DNA of 15,171 nucleotides, from contig JAUWPC010000039.1 in the NCBI GenBank assembly GCA_030611815.1, forward strand, positions 1 through 15,171, read 5' to 3'. The DNA comes from Desulfobacteraceae bacterium. GTDB taxonomy: Bacteria; Desulfobacterota; DSM-4660; Desulfatiglandales; Desulfatiglandaceae. Numbering within the stretch: position 1 is the first letter of the stretch; every line of letters starts with the position of its first letter. Shown in pieces: positions 6,171 through 12,913 of this stretch. The notes below the pieces were generated by a model, which saw only the letters and a program-made list of their open reading frames with translations, made no database searches and had not been told where the DNA came from. A program made the translations under genes and the position numbers.

Positions 6171-7328
6171 ATGAAAAAGCCGATTTTTAAGGAATTTGAC
6201 GGGTATAATGGTATCGTTGAAGAGATTGAAACAAGCAGGAAATACGGGACAGACTATGCGGTCTATCGGGATTCAGTGGATAAGCAGATCAATCTGTTGC
6301 ACCCCAGCCGGATGAAGCTTCATATCTCAGAGATCATTGACGAAACCTCCTCCACAAAGACGTTGAGATTAGTCTCTCAAGACGGCTACCTTCCGCCCTT
6401 TTTAGCGGGACAGTACATCGCCCTTTTTCTGGAGCTAAGCGGGATACGTACGAGCAGACCGTATACCATCTCTTCTCCTCCTAATCAGACCGGCTTCTAT
6501 GAAATTACAATACGGCGTGTTGAGGACGGACTTGTATCCAACTACCTGCTTGATGAAGTAAAAAAAGGGGACGGGCTTGAGAGTTCTGGGCCTGCCGGTC
6601 AATTCTACCATAATCCGCTCTTTCATGACAGGACCATGGTCTGTATTGCGGGTGGGAGTGGCATTACTCCCTTTCGGAGTATGATTCGTGAGATTGTTGA
6701 GTGTGGTCTGGAACGAGCCATATATATTTTCTATGGGAACAAAAACCTCAATGATGCTATCTTTCATGATGAACTGCGTTCCCTTTCAGACCGGTTTGAA
6801 AATATTAACTACTTGCCGGTCATTGAAGAGCCTCAGGAGGGATATGAAGGACCAACGGGGTTTATTACCGGAGACCTGATAAGGGAGATCATAGGAGAGC
6901 CTGCTGAAAAGACCTTTTACCTTTGCGGTCCTCAGGGGATGTATGATTTTTGTGTGCCCGAACTGGAAAGACTTGGCATTCCGAAAAGGAAGATAAGGAA
7001 AGATGTGTATGGAGCACCTGCCCATATATGCGATTACCCGGGCTGGCCGGAAGAGATAAAGGCAGATGAGGTCTTTGCGGTGAAGGTGGATGGCGGCCCC
7101 ACAATTGAAGCCCGAGCGGGTGAGCCGCTAATGCTTGCCTTGGAAAAAAAGGGAATGAAGATCTCCTCTCTCTGCCGATCGGGTGAGTGCAGTAAATGCA
7201 GGGTCAAGATCCTGTCAGGAAAGGTGTTTCAGCCGGCCTGGGTGCCTGTGAGAAAGTCGGACAGGCAATTTGGCTATGTCCATTCCTGCGTGTCTTTTCC
7301 TGTTGCAGACCTTGAGATTTTGTTATAA
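6171..7328 (+). CDS. FAD/NAD(P)-dependent reductase with C-terminal [2Fe-2S] ferredoxin domain
   Basis: A 385-aa electron-transfer protein carrying electrons between NAD(P)H, flavin and a plant-type [2Fe-2S] cluster. Residues 1-47 form an extension I do not recognise. The FAD domain (about 48-150) has the RPYT signature at 96-99 and the NAD domain has GGSGITP at 161-167 and CGPQGM at 252-257. The ferredoxin domain (about 300-385) has ligands C335, C340 and C343 (C-x4-C-x2-C) and C373. The order FAD-NAD-ferredoxin matches PaaE-like and phthalate-dioxygenase-reductase-like proteins, here with no oxygenase nearby. All cofactor motifs are intact. GAGAGG just ahead of ATG 6171 serves as ribosome-binding site, and the gene follows the CrtI-like flavoprotein after 9 bases, so the two are very likely one operon. 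Pairing with that enzyme is inferred from position only. Confidence 0.88.
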   Translation: MKKPIFKEFDGYNGIVEEIETSRKYGTDYAVYRDSVDKQINLLHPSRMKLHISEIIDETSSTKTLRLVSQDGYLPPFLAGQYIALFLELSGIRTSRPYTISSPPNQTGFYEITIRRVEDGLVSNYLLDEVKKGDGLESSGPAGQFYHNPLFHDRTMVCIAGGSGITPFRSMIREIVECGLERAIYIFYGNKNLNDAIFHDELRSLSDRFENINYLPVIEEPQEGYEGPTGFITGDLIREIIGEPAEKTFYLCGPQGMYDFCVPELERLGIPKRKIRKDVYGAPAHICDYPGWPEEIKADEVFAVKVDGGPTIEARAGEPLMLALEKKGMKISSLCRSGECSKCRVKILSGKVFQPAWVPVRKSDRQFGYVHSCVSFPVADLEILL

Positions 7329-7363
7329 GCTAACTCGCATTTCCTTAAAAGCGGCCATCTTAG

Positions 7364-7372
7364 AAAAAGGAG
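7364..7372 (+). promoter_or_regulatory. Ribosome-binding site of livF, start ambiguous
   Basis: AAAAAGGAG ends 3 bases before an in-frame TTG (7376) and 12 bases before ATG 7385. The spacing is too short for one and somewhat long for the other. ATG 7385 is preferred because the protein then begins MLQVNNLE, as LivF proteins usually do. Confidence 0.5.
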
Positions 7373-7384
7373 TTTTTGAGTTCC

Positions 7385-8182
7385 ATGCTGCAGGTGAACA
7401 ACCTCGAAGCTGTGTATAATGATATTATCCTGGTTCTCAGAGGGATTTCTCTGGATGTGCCGGACGGGAGCATTATTGCCTTTTTAGGCTCAAACGGCGC
7501 GGGCAAGAGCACGACGTTGACGGCCATATCCGGCCTCCTGGACTACGAGGACGGAGAGATCATGAAGGGGACCATAGAATTTGACGGTCATGCCATCCAC
7601 AAGATGGACCCTCAGGAGATTGTTCGTCTCGGAATAACCCAGGTTCCGGAAGGGCGGCGGGTTTTTGGGGAACTTACGGTGGATGAGAATATCCGCGTAG
7701 GCGCCCATACCCGGCGGGACGGGAAGGCGGAAGTTGAGCAGGATTACAATATGGTCCTCGGCTATTTTCCAGTTCTGCGAGACAGGCTGAAGCTACAGGC
7801 GGGTTTTTGCAGCGGTGGGGAACAGCAGATGATGGTTATCGGCCGGGCCCTCATGGCACGTCCATCGTTGATGATGCTTGACGAACCCTCCCTGGGGTTG
7901 GCCCCCATTCTGATGAGCGAGATTTTCGAGATTATCAAGAGAATCAACAGGGAAGAAAAGGTTTCCATCCTGCTGGTGGAGCAAAACGCCCTCATGGCCC
8001 TGGCAGTGTCCGAATACGGGTACATCATGGAGAACGGAAGAATTGTACTGGATGGCCCCAGCAAAAAACTGATGGAGAACGAGGATGTGAAGGAGTTCTA
8101 TCTCGGCATAAAAGAGGGTGAAGAGCGCAAAAGTTTTGCCGAAGTGAAACATTACAAGCGCAGGAAACGCTGGCTTTCCTGA
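7385..8182 (+). CDS. livF: LIV-type ABC transporter ATP-binding protein LivF
   Basis: One of two ATPases driving a LivFGHM-type (HAAT family) importer at the inner membrane. It is 265 aa from ATG 7385. Walker A GSNGAGKST is at 35-43, the ABC signature CSGGEQQ at 142-148 (a Cys replaces the usual Leu), and Walker B LMMLDEP carries D166 and E167. LivF-specific stretches include VPEGRRVFGELTVDENI. The C-terminus carries an extra basic tail of about 25 residues ending HYKRRKRWLS, absent from short amino-acid LivF proteins such as that of E. coli. It is the first gene of the transporter set, 56 bases after the redox pair. A repeat-containing gap of 90 bases separates it from livG. The substrate is probably not an amino acid, given the acyl-CoA synthetase in the cluster (inference). 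Confidence 0.93.
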   Translation: MLQVNNLEAVYNDIILVLRGISLDVPDGSIIAFLGSNGAGKSTTLTAISGLLDYEDGEIMKGTIEFDGHAIHKMDPQEIVRLGITQVPEGRRVFGELTVDENIRVGAHTRRDGKAEVEQDYNMVLGYFPVLRDRLKLQAGFCSGGEQQMMVIGRALMARPSLMMLDEPSLGLAPILMSEIFEIIKRINREEKVSILLVEQNALMALAVSEYGYIMENGRIVLDGPSKKLMENEDVKEFYLGIKEGEERKSFAEVKHYKRRKRWLS

Positions 8183-8214
8183 ATTACGCCCCTGGTCCTA
8201 ATGAAATATGGTAA

Positions 8215-8263
8215 CCCTGAACCCTGCCCGCCATCCAGCGGGCGGGTCTGAACCTGTTAACGG
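8215..8263. repeat. TGAACCT-type repeat, copy 2, carrying a GC-rich hairpin
   Basis: CCCTGAACC (8215-8223) and TGAACCTGTTAACGG (8249-8263) match the two ends of the repeat at 1-33. Between them lies a GC-rich hairpin: 8223-8231 pairs with 8238-8246 (nine pairs, one G-T) around the 6-base loop CATCCA. The block ends 9 bases before the livG ATG and occupies the region where a Shine-Dalgarno would be expected. No T-run follows, so it is not a standard terminator. Confidence 0.65.
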
Positions 8264-8272
8264 CAACGAAAT

Positions 8273-9064
8273 ATGGGACTATTAGATATCAAGGATATAT
8301 CCCTCGCTTTCGGGGGGATACAGGCCCTGGACCGGGTGTCCCTTTCAGTGGAGCCCGGCGAACTCTATGCCATTATCGGGCCTAACGGGGCGGGCAAGAC
8401 CTCTATTCTAAACTGCATCAGCGGGTTTTACACGCCGGACAGCGGGACCATTCTTTTTGAGGGCCGGGGCTTTTCAAAGGAACGACCGGATCAGATCGCC
8501 AAGCTGGGAATCGCCCGGACATTCCAGAATGTTGAGCTGTTTTCCCACATGAACGTCATAGACAACATGCTTCTGGGCCGTCACCATCATTACAAAAGCG
8601 GATTTTTTAAAAACGCGGTCCTGGGCTACCGGGCCGAGGAAGAGAACAGGCATCGGCTCAAGGTGGAGGAGGTCATTGATTTCCTGGAAATGGAACAATG
8701 GCGGAAGCACCTGGTCGGCAGTCTCCCTTACGGGGTACAGAAGAGGGTGGAACTGGGCCGGGCCCTGGCCCAGGAGCCGAAGCTCCTGCTTCTGGACGAG
8801 CCCATGGCCGGGATGAACCAGGAAGAGACTGAAGATATCGCCCGGTTCGTTCTCGATGTTCATGAGGAACTGGAAACCACCATTGTCATGATCGAACATG
8901 ACATGGACGTGGTGATGGATATATCAGAGCGTGTATGCGTGCTCGATTTCGGCAAGAAGATCGCCGAAGGGTCTCCCCGAGAGGTTCAGAAGGATTCTGA
9001 AGTTCAGAAGGCCTATCTGGGGGAGGATTACGAAACCGTTATGAGAGGAGCGGGAAACCCGTGA
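8273..9064 (+). CDS. livG: LIV-type ABC transporter ATP-binding protein LivG
   Basis: The second ATPase of the LIV-type importer, 263 aa. Walker A GPNGAGKTS is at 36-44. LPYGVQKRVELGRAL replaces the classical LSGGQ signature, as is usual for LivG, and Walker B LLLLDEP has D175 and E176. The typical LivG motifs IARTFQNVELF and IEHDMDVVM are present. ATG 8273 has no recognisable Shine-Dalgarno; a repeat with a strong hairpin ends only 9 bases upstream. Translation may therefore be weak, use another mechanism, or depend on that structure. The stop codon overlaps the GTG start of the acyl-CoA synthetase by 4 bases (GTGA), which indicates translational coupling of ATPase and ligase. Confidence 0.94.
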   Translation: MGLLDIKDISLAFGGIQALDRVSLSVEPGELYAIIGPNGAGKTSILNCISGFYTPDSGTILFEGRGFSKERPDQIAKLGIARTFQNVELFSHMNVIDNMLLGRHHHYKSGFFKNAVLGYRAEEENRHRLKVEEVIDFLEMEQWRKHLVGSLPYGVQKRVELGRALAQEPKLLLLDEPMAGMNQEETEDIARFVLDVHEELETTIVMIEHDMDVVMDISERVCVLDFGKKIAEGSPREVQKDSEVQKAYLGEDYETVMRGAGNP

Positions 9065-10872
9065 AAGAGGACACCATCCCTCGCATATTCCTGGGTAAAG
9101 TCAAAAAGTACGGGGATCGTGTGGCGCTTCGGGACAAAGACTTCGGAGTGTGGCAGGAGATATCATGGAACGAATACTGCCGGCATGTGCGCCATTTCTG
9201 CCTCGGATTGATGGAACTGGGACTCTCGCGGGGCGATCATGTAAGTATTTTTGGTGAGAATGAGCCTGAGTGGCTTTATGCCGACCTGGCCGTACAGAGT
9301 GCGGGTGGGGTGGCGGTGGGGGTATATCCCACTAACCCTGCCAAAGAGGCATGTTACGTCATTGGCCATTCCGATTCCATATTTGTGGTGTGCGACAACC
9401 AGGAGCAGGTTGATAAGGTCTTAGAGGTAAAAGAGGAACTGCCCCTGCTCATAAAGATCATTGTAACGGACATGAAAGGGTTGCGTCACTATACGGACCC
9501 TATGATTATGCCTTTTGGGTCTGTGGAAGATATGGGGCGCAAGGTTGAGGAAAATGATCCGGAGAAATACTATCGCACCATGGATAAGCTGAAATCGGAG
9601 GATGTGGCCATAATGGTTTATACCTCTGGTACCACCGGGCCTCCCAAAGGGGCCATGCTGAGTCACGACAATGTAGTCCAGTTCCTCAAGGCCCAGAGCC
9701 AGGTGCTCCCCCAGTATGATACTGATGAGATCGTCTCATACCTTCCTTTATGTCATGTTGCCGAACGCATGATGTCGGTCTTTTTTCCCCTCAACTCCGG
9801 AGCCACGGTCAATTTTGCCGAAAGTGTCGAAACCGTGACCATGGATATGAGGGAGATCCTTCCCACTTTCTATTTGGCCGTGCCACGCATTTGGGAAAAG
9901 ATGATGGCCAGCATCATCATCAAAATGAAGGATGCCACATGGATCAAGAAAAAGATGTACGAGATATGCTCCCCGATCGGAGAGCGTATGGCAGACGCCA
10001 GGTTGTCCGGCGGGCCCATTCCCTTCTCCCTGAAGTTGATGTACGGGCTGGGCTATCTTGGGCTTTTTCGACATCTTAGAAAGGAACTGGGTCTTTTGAG
10101 GGCCCGAGTTGCCGTAAGCGGGGCCGCGCCAATCGCTCCGGAAGTGCTTAAGTTTTTTCACTCCCTGGGAGTTCCGGTTCTGGAGGGGTGGGGTATGACT
10201 GAAGAGACGGGCATCGGGACCTGTAATGTCCTGGACGATGTCAAGCTGGGGACCGTGGGCAAGCCGATTCCAGGTGTGGAACTGAAAATTGCGGAAGATG
10301 GCGAGATCCTCCTTAAATGCAATCATGTGTTTGTGGGCTACTGGAAGGACCCCGAGGCTACGGCAAAAACCGTTCAGGACGGCTGGCTTTACACCGGCGA
10401 TGTGGGGGAACTGGACGAAGAGGGGAGGCTCAAGATAACGGACCGAAAAAAGGAGATCATCATCACGTCCGGCGGCAAGAATATTGCCCCTTCGGAGATC
10501 GAGAACCGGCTTAAATGCAGCCCTTACATAAATGAGGCCATTGTGATCGGAGACGGACGCAAATTTCTGAGCGCCCTGATCCAGATCGAGTACGACAACG
10601 TTGCCAAGTGGGCCCAGGAGCGCAGCATCGCCTACACCACATTCAAGAGCCTGGCCCGGAATCAGCAGGTTAACGAGATGATAAAGCAGGAGGTTCACGA
10701 GGCCAACAAAGACTTCGCACAGGTGGAGACCATCAAGAAGTTCAGGCTTCTCGACAAGGAACTGGATCATGACGATGACGAACTGACTGCCACCTTAAAA
10801 CTCCGTAGAAAGACGGTTTACAAGAAATTTGGTGACATCATAGAAGAAATGTACGGGAGTAAGAAGGGGTAA
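9061..10872 (+). CDS. Long-chain-type acyl-CoA synthetase embedded in the LIV transporter operon
   Basis: AMP-forming ligase of the long-chain FACS family (COG1022 type), 603 aa, converting a carboxylic acid plus ATP and CoA to acyl-CoA. P-loop YTSGTTGPPKG is at 187-197. GWGMTEETG, DGWLYTGDVGELDEEGRLKI and DRKKEIIITSGGKNIAPSEI (from D461) follow, and the catalytic lysine is K580 in LTATLKLRRK. It starts with GTG 9061 inside the livG stop codon (GTGA overlap), with AGAGGAG at 9044-9050 ten bases upstream; livH follows after 3 bases. The gene is thus locked between ATPase and permease genes, implying that the imported substrate is a carboxylic acid activated on entry. This is a different subfamily from the ligase at 2834, not a recent duplicate. 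Aromatic, long-chain and alicyclic acids are all possible substrates. Confidence 0.94.
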   Translation: MKEDTIPRIFLGKVKKYGDRVALRDKDFGVWQEISWNEYCRHVRHFCLGLMELGLSRGDHVSIFGENEPEWLYADLAVQSAGGVAVGVYPTNPAKEACYVIGHSDSIFVVCDNQEQVDKVLEVKEELPLLIKIIVTDMKGLRHYTDPMIMPFGSVEDMGRKVEENDPEKYYRTMDKLKSEDVAIMVYTSGTTGPPKGAMLSHDNVVQFLKAQSQVLPQYDTDEIVSYLPLCHVAERMMSVFFPLNSGATVNFAESVETVTMDMREILPTFYLAVPRIWEKMMASIIIKMKDATWIKKKMYEICSPIGERMADARLSGGPIPFSLKLMYGLGYLGLFRHLRKELGLLRARVAVSGAAPIAPEVLKFFHSLGVPVLEGWGMTEETGIGTCNVLDDVKLGTVGKPIPGVELKIAEDGEILLKCNHVFVGYWKDPEATAKTVQDGWLYTGDVGELDEEGRLKITDRKKEIIITSGGKNIAPSEIENRLKCSPYINEAIVIGDGRKFLSALIQIEYDNVAKWAQERSIAYTTFKSLARNQQVNEMIKQEVHEANKDFAQVETIKKFRLLDKELDHDDDELTATLKLRRKTVYKKFGDIIEEMYGSKKG

Positions 10873-10875
10873 ATA

Positions 10876-11766
10876 ATGGGTTTTCAGATTCTTATTCAGC
10901 TTATAATTACCGGGCTTGCATGGGGAAGCATTTATGCGTGTATCGCCTTAGGGTTTGTCCTCATATTCAAGTCCACCGACATCTTCAATTTTGCCCAGCC
11001 CGAATTGATGATGTTTGGGGCCTATATCGCCTTTACGCTTATCACCACGCTCAAGCTTCCTTTTGTCTTAGGCTTTTTTTGTGCCCTCATTTTGATGGTT
11101 CTTATTGGCTCGCTGCTGGAGATGATGGTGGTACGGCCCATGATTGGAGAACCGGTCCTGGCCGTGATCATGGTGACACTGGGACTGGCCAATGTGCTTA
11201 GGGGTCTCACCGGTCTTTTCTGGGGATATGAAGAGCTCCAGTTCCCCAGCCCCTTTCCCGAGGAGCCGTTAATTATTTTTGGCGCGGCAATCAATCAGGC
11301 GGAGATCTACACTATTTTGGCCACGGCGATACTGCTGGTGATCTTCTTTTTGTTTTTCAAATATTCGGGAGCGGGAATCAGCATGCGGGCCACGGCCGAA
11401 GACACCAGGACGGCTTTTCTGATGGGAATCAACGTAAAAGGCGTTTTCACGGCTTCCTGGGCCATCGCATCTCTTGTGGCTACCATTGCCGGGGTGTTTC
11501 TGGCCAGTTTTACTTTTTTAGAACCGATCATGGGTCACGTTGGCCTTAAGGCGCTTCCCGCTATCATATTGGGCGGGCTGGATAGCGTCCATGGGGCCAT
11601 CATCGGGGGGTTGATAATAGGCGTAACCGAAAATCTGGCCGGGTTTTACCTGGAAGACTACTTAGGGAGCGGGATTAATGAAATCACGGCCTATGTTATT
11701 GTTTTGATCGTTATGATGATCCGGCCATACGGGCTGTTCGGGACCAAAGAGATAGAACGGGTTTAG
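10876..11766 (+). CDS. livH: LIV-type ABC transporter permease LivH
   Basis: First membrane subunit of the importer, 296 aa and almost entirely hydrophobic, with about eight membrane segments by eye. The LivH hallmark ALGFVLIFKSTDIFNFAQ is at 24-41, and the late cytoplasmic-loop motif LPAIILGGLDSVHGAIIGG is at about 227-245. The central stretch ISMRATAEDTRTAFLMGI is typical of LivH. ATG 10876 begins 3 bases after the acyl-CoA synthetase stop, with AAGGGG at 10864-10869 as ribosome-binding site. livM follows after 20 bases. The protein ends with the charged GTKEIERV typical of the family, so it is full length. Confidence 0.95.
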   Translation: MGFQILIQLIITGLAWGSIYACIALGFVLIFKSTDIFNFAQPELMMFGAYIAFTLITTLKLPFVLGFFCALILMVLIGSLLEMMVVRPMIGEPVLAVIMVTLGLANVLRGLTGLFWGYEELQFPSPFPEEPLIIFGAAINQAEIYTILATAILLVIFFLFFKYSGAGISMRATAEDTRTAFLMGINVKGVFTASWAIASLVATIAGVFLASFTFLEPIMGHVGLKALPAIILGGLDSVHGAIIGGLIIGVTENLAGFYLEDYLGSGINEITAYVIVLIVMMIRPYGLFGTKEIERV

Positions 11767-11772
11767 GAGGAG
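11765..11772 (+). promoter_or_regulatory. Strong but distant Shine-Dalgarno of livM
   Basis: AGGAGGAG overlaps the livH stop codon and lies 14 bases before ATG 11787, longer than the usual 5-9. No in-frame start codon lies closer. The arrangement may tie livM translation to ribosomes terminating on livH. Confidence 0.5.
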
Positions 11773-11786
11773 TTTTAAAGAACGTC

Positions 11787-12833
11787 ATGGCAGTTACCCG
11801 ATTTTGCGTAAGGACTTATGAACAGGATTTAAGGATATTCCCGAGCCTGGCCGCAAGAATATCCCTCATCATTTTTGGCCTCGTTCTCCTGGGCCTTCCC
11901 TTTTTTGTCGGGAAATACGTTGTTTTTGTGGCCTGCGTTTGTGGCGTGTCGGTGATCAGCGCCCTGGGGCTCAATATCCTGACGGGCTATACAGGTCTCA
12001 TTTCCCTGGGCCATGCGGCCTTTATGGGGATCGGTGCGTACACTGCCGCCATACTCTCTTCAAAGGCAGGGTTTCCCTTTGTTGCGGCACTCCCTTTAGC
12101 CGGGCTGATGGCGGCTGCCATCGGCGCGGTGGTGGGTGTCCCCACTCTGCGGCTCAAGGGCCTCTATCTGGTAGTTACCACATTAGCCTTCCAGTTCATA
12201 ACAGAACACGTCATTTATCACTGGGAGAGCCTCACGCTCAGTGACAGGGGCATTATACTGCCGAGCCCGGCCCTTTTGGGGTATAAGCTGGATACCTACG
12301 AATCCTTTTACTATGTAATACTCTTCTTTGCAGTGGCCGCTGCCATGTTTACCAAGAATCTGGCCATGAGCCGTACGGGACGGGCCTTTGTGGCGGTCAG
12401 AGATCGGGATATTGCTGCGGAGATAATCGGCATTCACTTAGCCAAGTACAAGATCCTCGCCTTTGTCATAAGTTCCTTTATTGCCGGTCTGGCCGGCGCC
12501 CTGTACGCATATTTGATGGGTCTTATCGGTCCGGACCATTTCACCTTTAACCAGTCTATCCTCTACATCGCCATGATCATTGTCGGGGGCTTGGGCACGG
12601 TGTTCGGCTCCGTCATCGGGGCTGTGTTCATGGTCCTGCTGCCGGAGGTGATCAGCGCGGTTACCGGACCGATAGCCTCAGCCTATCCTACCTTTTCGCC
12701 GAGAGTGGGGGCGATTTCAGTGATAGTGTACGGCCTTGTTATCATCGGGTTCCTTTTGTTCGAACCTGACGGTCTATTCGGCATATGGATAAAGATCAAG
12801 AGATATTGGAAACCTTGGCCTTTTACTTACTAA
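11787..12833 (+). CDS. livM: LIV-type ABC transporter permease LivM
   Basis: Second membrane subunit, 348 aa, partner of LivH. The hallmark GLNILTGYTGLISLGHAAF is at 61-79, followed by PTLRLKGLYLVVTTLAFQF. The conserved C-terminal loop IAMIIVGGLGTVFGSVIGA is also present, with about ten hydrophobic segments. About 30 hydrophilic N-terminal residues (TYEQDLRIFP) precede the first membrane segment. The start is ATG 11787, with a strong Shine-Dalgarno 14 bases away. The gene closes the permease pair. The binding-protein gene follows after 80 bases that contain a possible weak terminator. Confidence 0.95.
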   Translation: MAVTRFCVRTYEQDLRIFPSLAARISLIIFGLVLLGLPFFVGKYVVFVACVCGVSVISALGLNILTGYTGLISLGHAAFMGIGAYTAAILSSKAGFPFVAALPLAGLMAAAIGAVVGVPTLRLKGLYLVVTTLAFQFITEHVIYHWESLTLSDRGIILPSPALLGYKLDTYESFYYVILFFAVAAAMFTKNLAMSRTGRAFVAVRDRDIAAEIIGIHLAKYKILAFVISSFIAGLAGALYAYLMGLIGPDHFTFNQSILYIAMIIVGGLGTVFGSVIGAVFMVLLPEVISAVTGPIASAYPTFSPRVGAISVIVYGLVIIGFLLFEPDGLFGIWIKIKRYWKPWPFTY

Positions 12834-12839
12834 AGGATC

Positions 12840-12877
12840 GTCTGGTGTGATGCTGTGTCTTCCAGACCGCCTTTTTT
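12840..12877 (+). terminator. Possible weak intrinsic terminator or attenuator after livM
   Basis: GTCTGG at 12840-12845 pairs with CCAGAC at 12862-12867 around a 16-base loop; four bases later comes a run of six T (12872-12877). The stem is short and the loop large, so termination is probably partial. It would uncouple expression of the binding protein from that of the membrane and ATPase subunits. Confidence 0.42.
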
Positions 12878-12913
12878 CACATCAAATCTAATTTTATTGG
12901 GAAGGAGGATATC

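Noticed and set aside
6171..7328. Oxygenase reductase component (aromatic ring hydroxylation)
   Set aside because: Domain order fits, but no Rieske or di-iron oxygenase is in the window and the setting looks anaerobic.
9748..10770. Long open frame on the minus strand opposite the acyl-CoA synthetase (340 codons)
   Set aside because: The sense strand encodes conserved synthetase motifs throughout this stretch; the antisense product is His- and Pro-rich without any recognisable domain.
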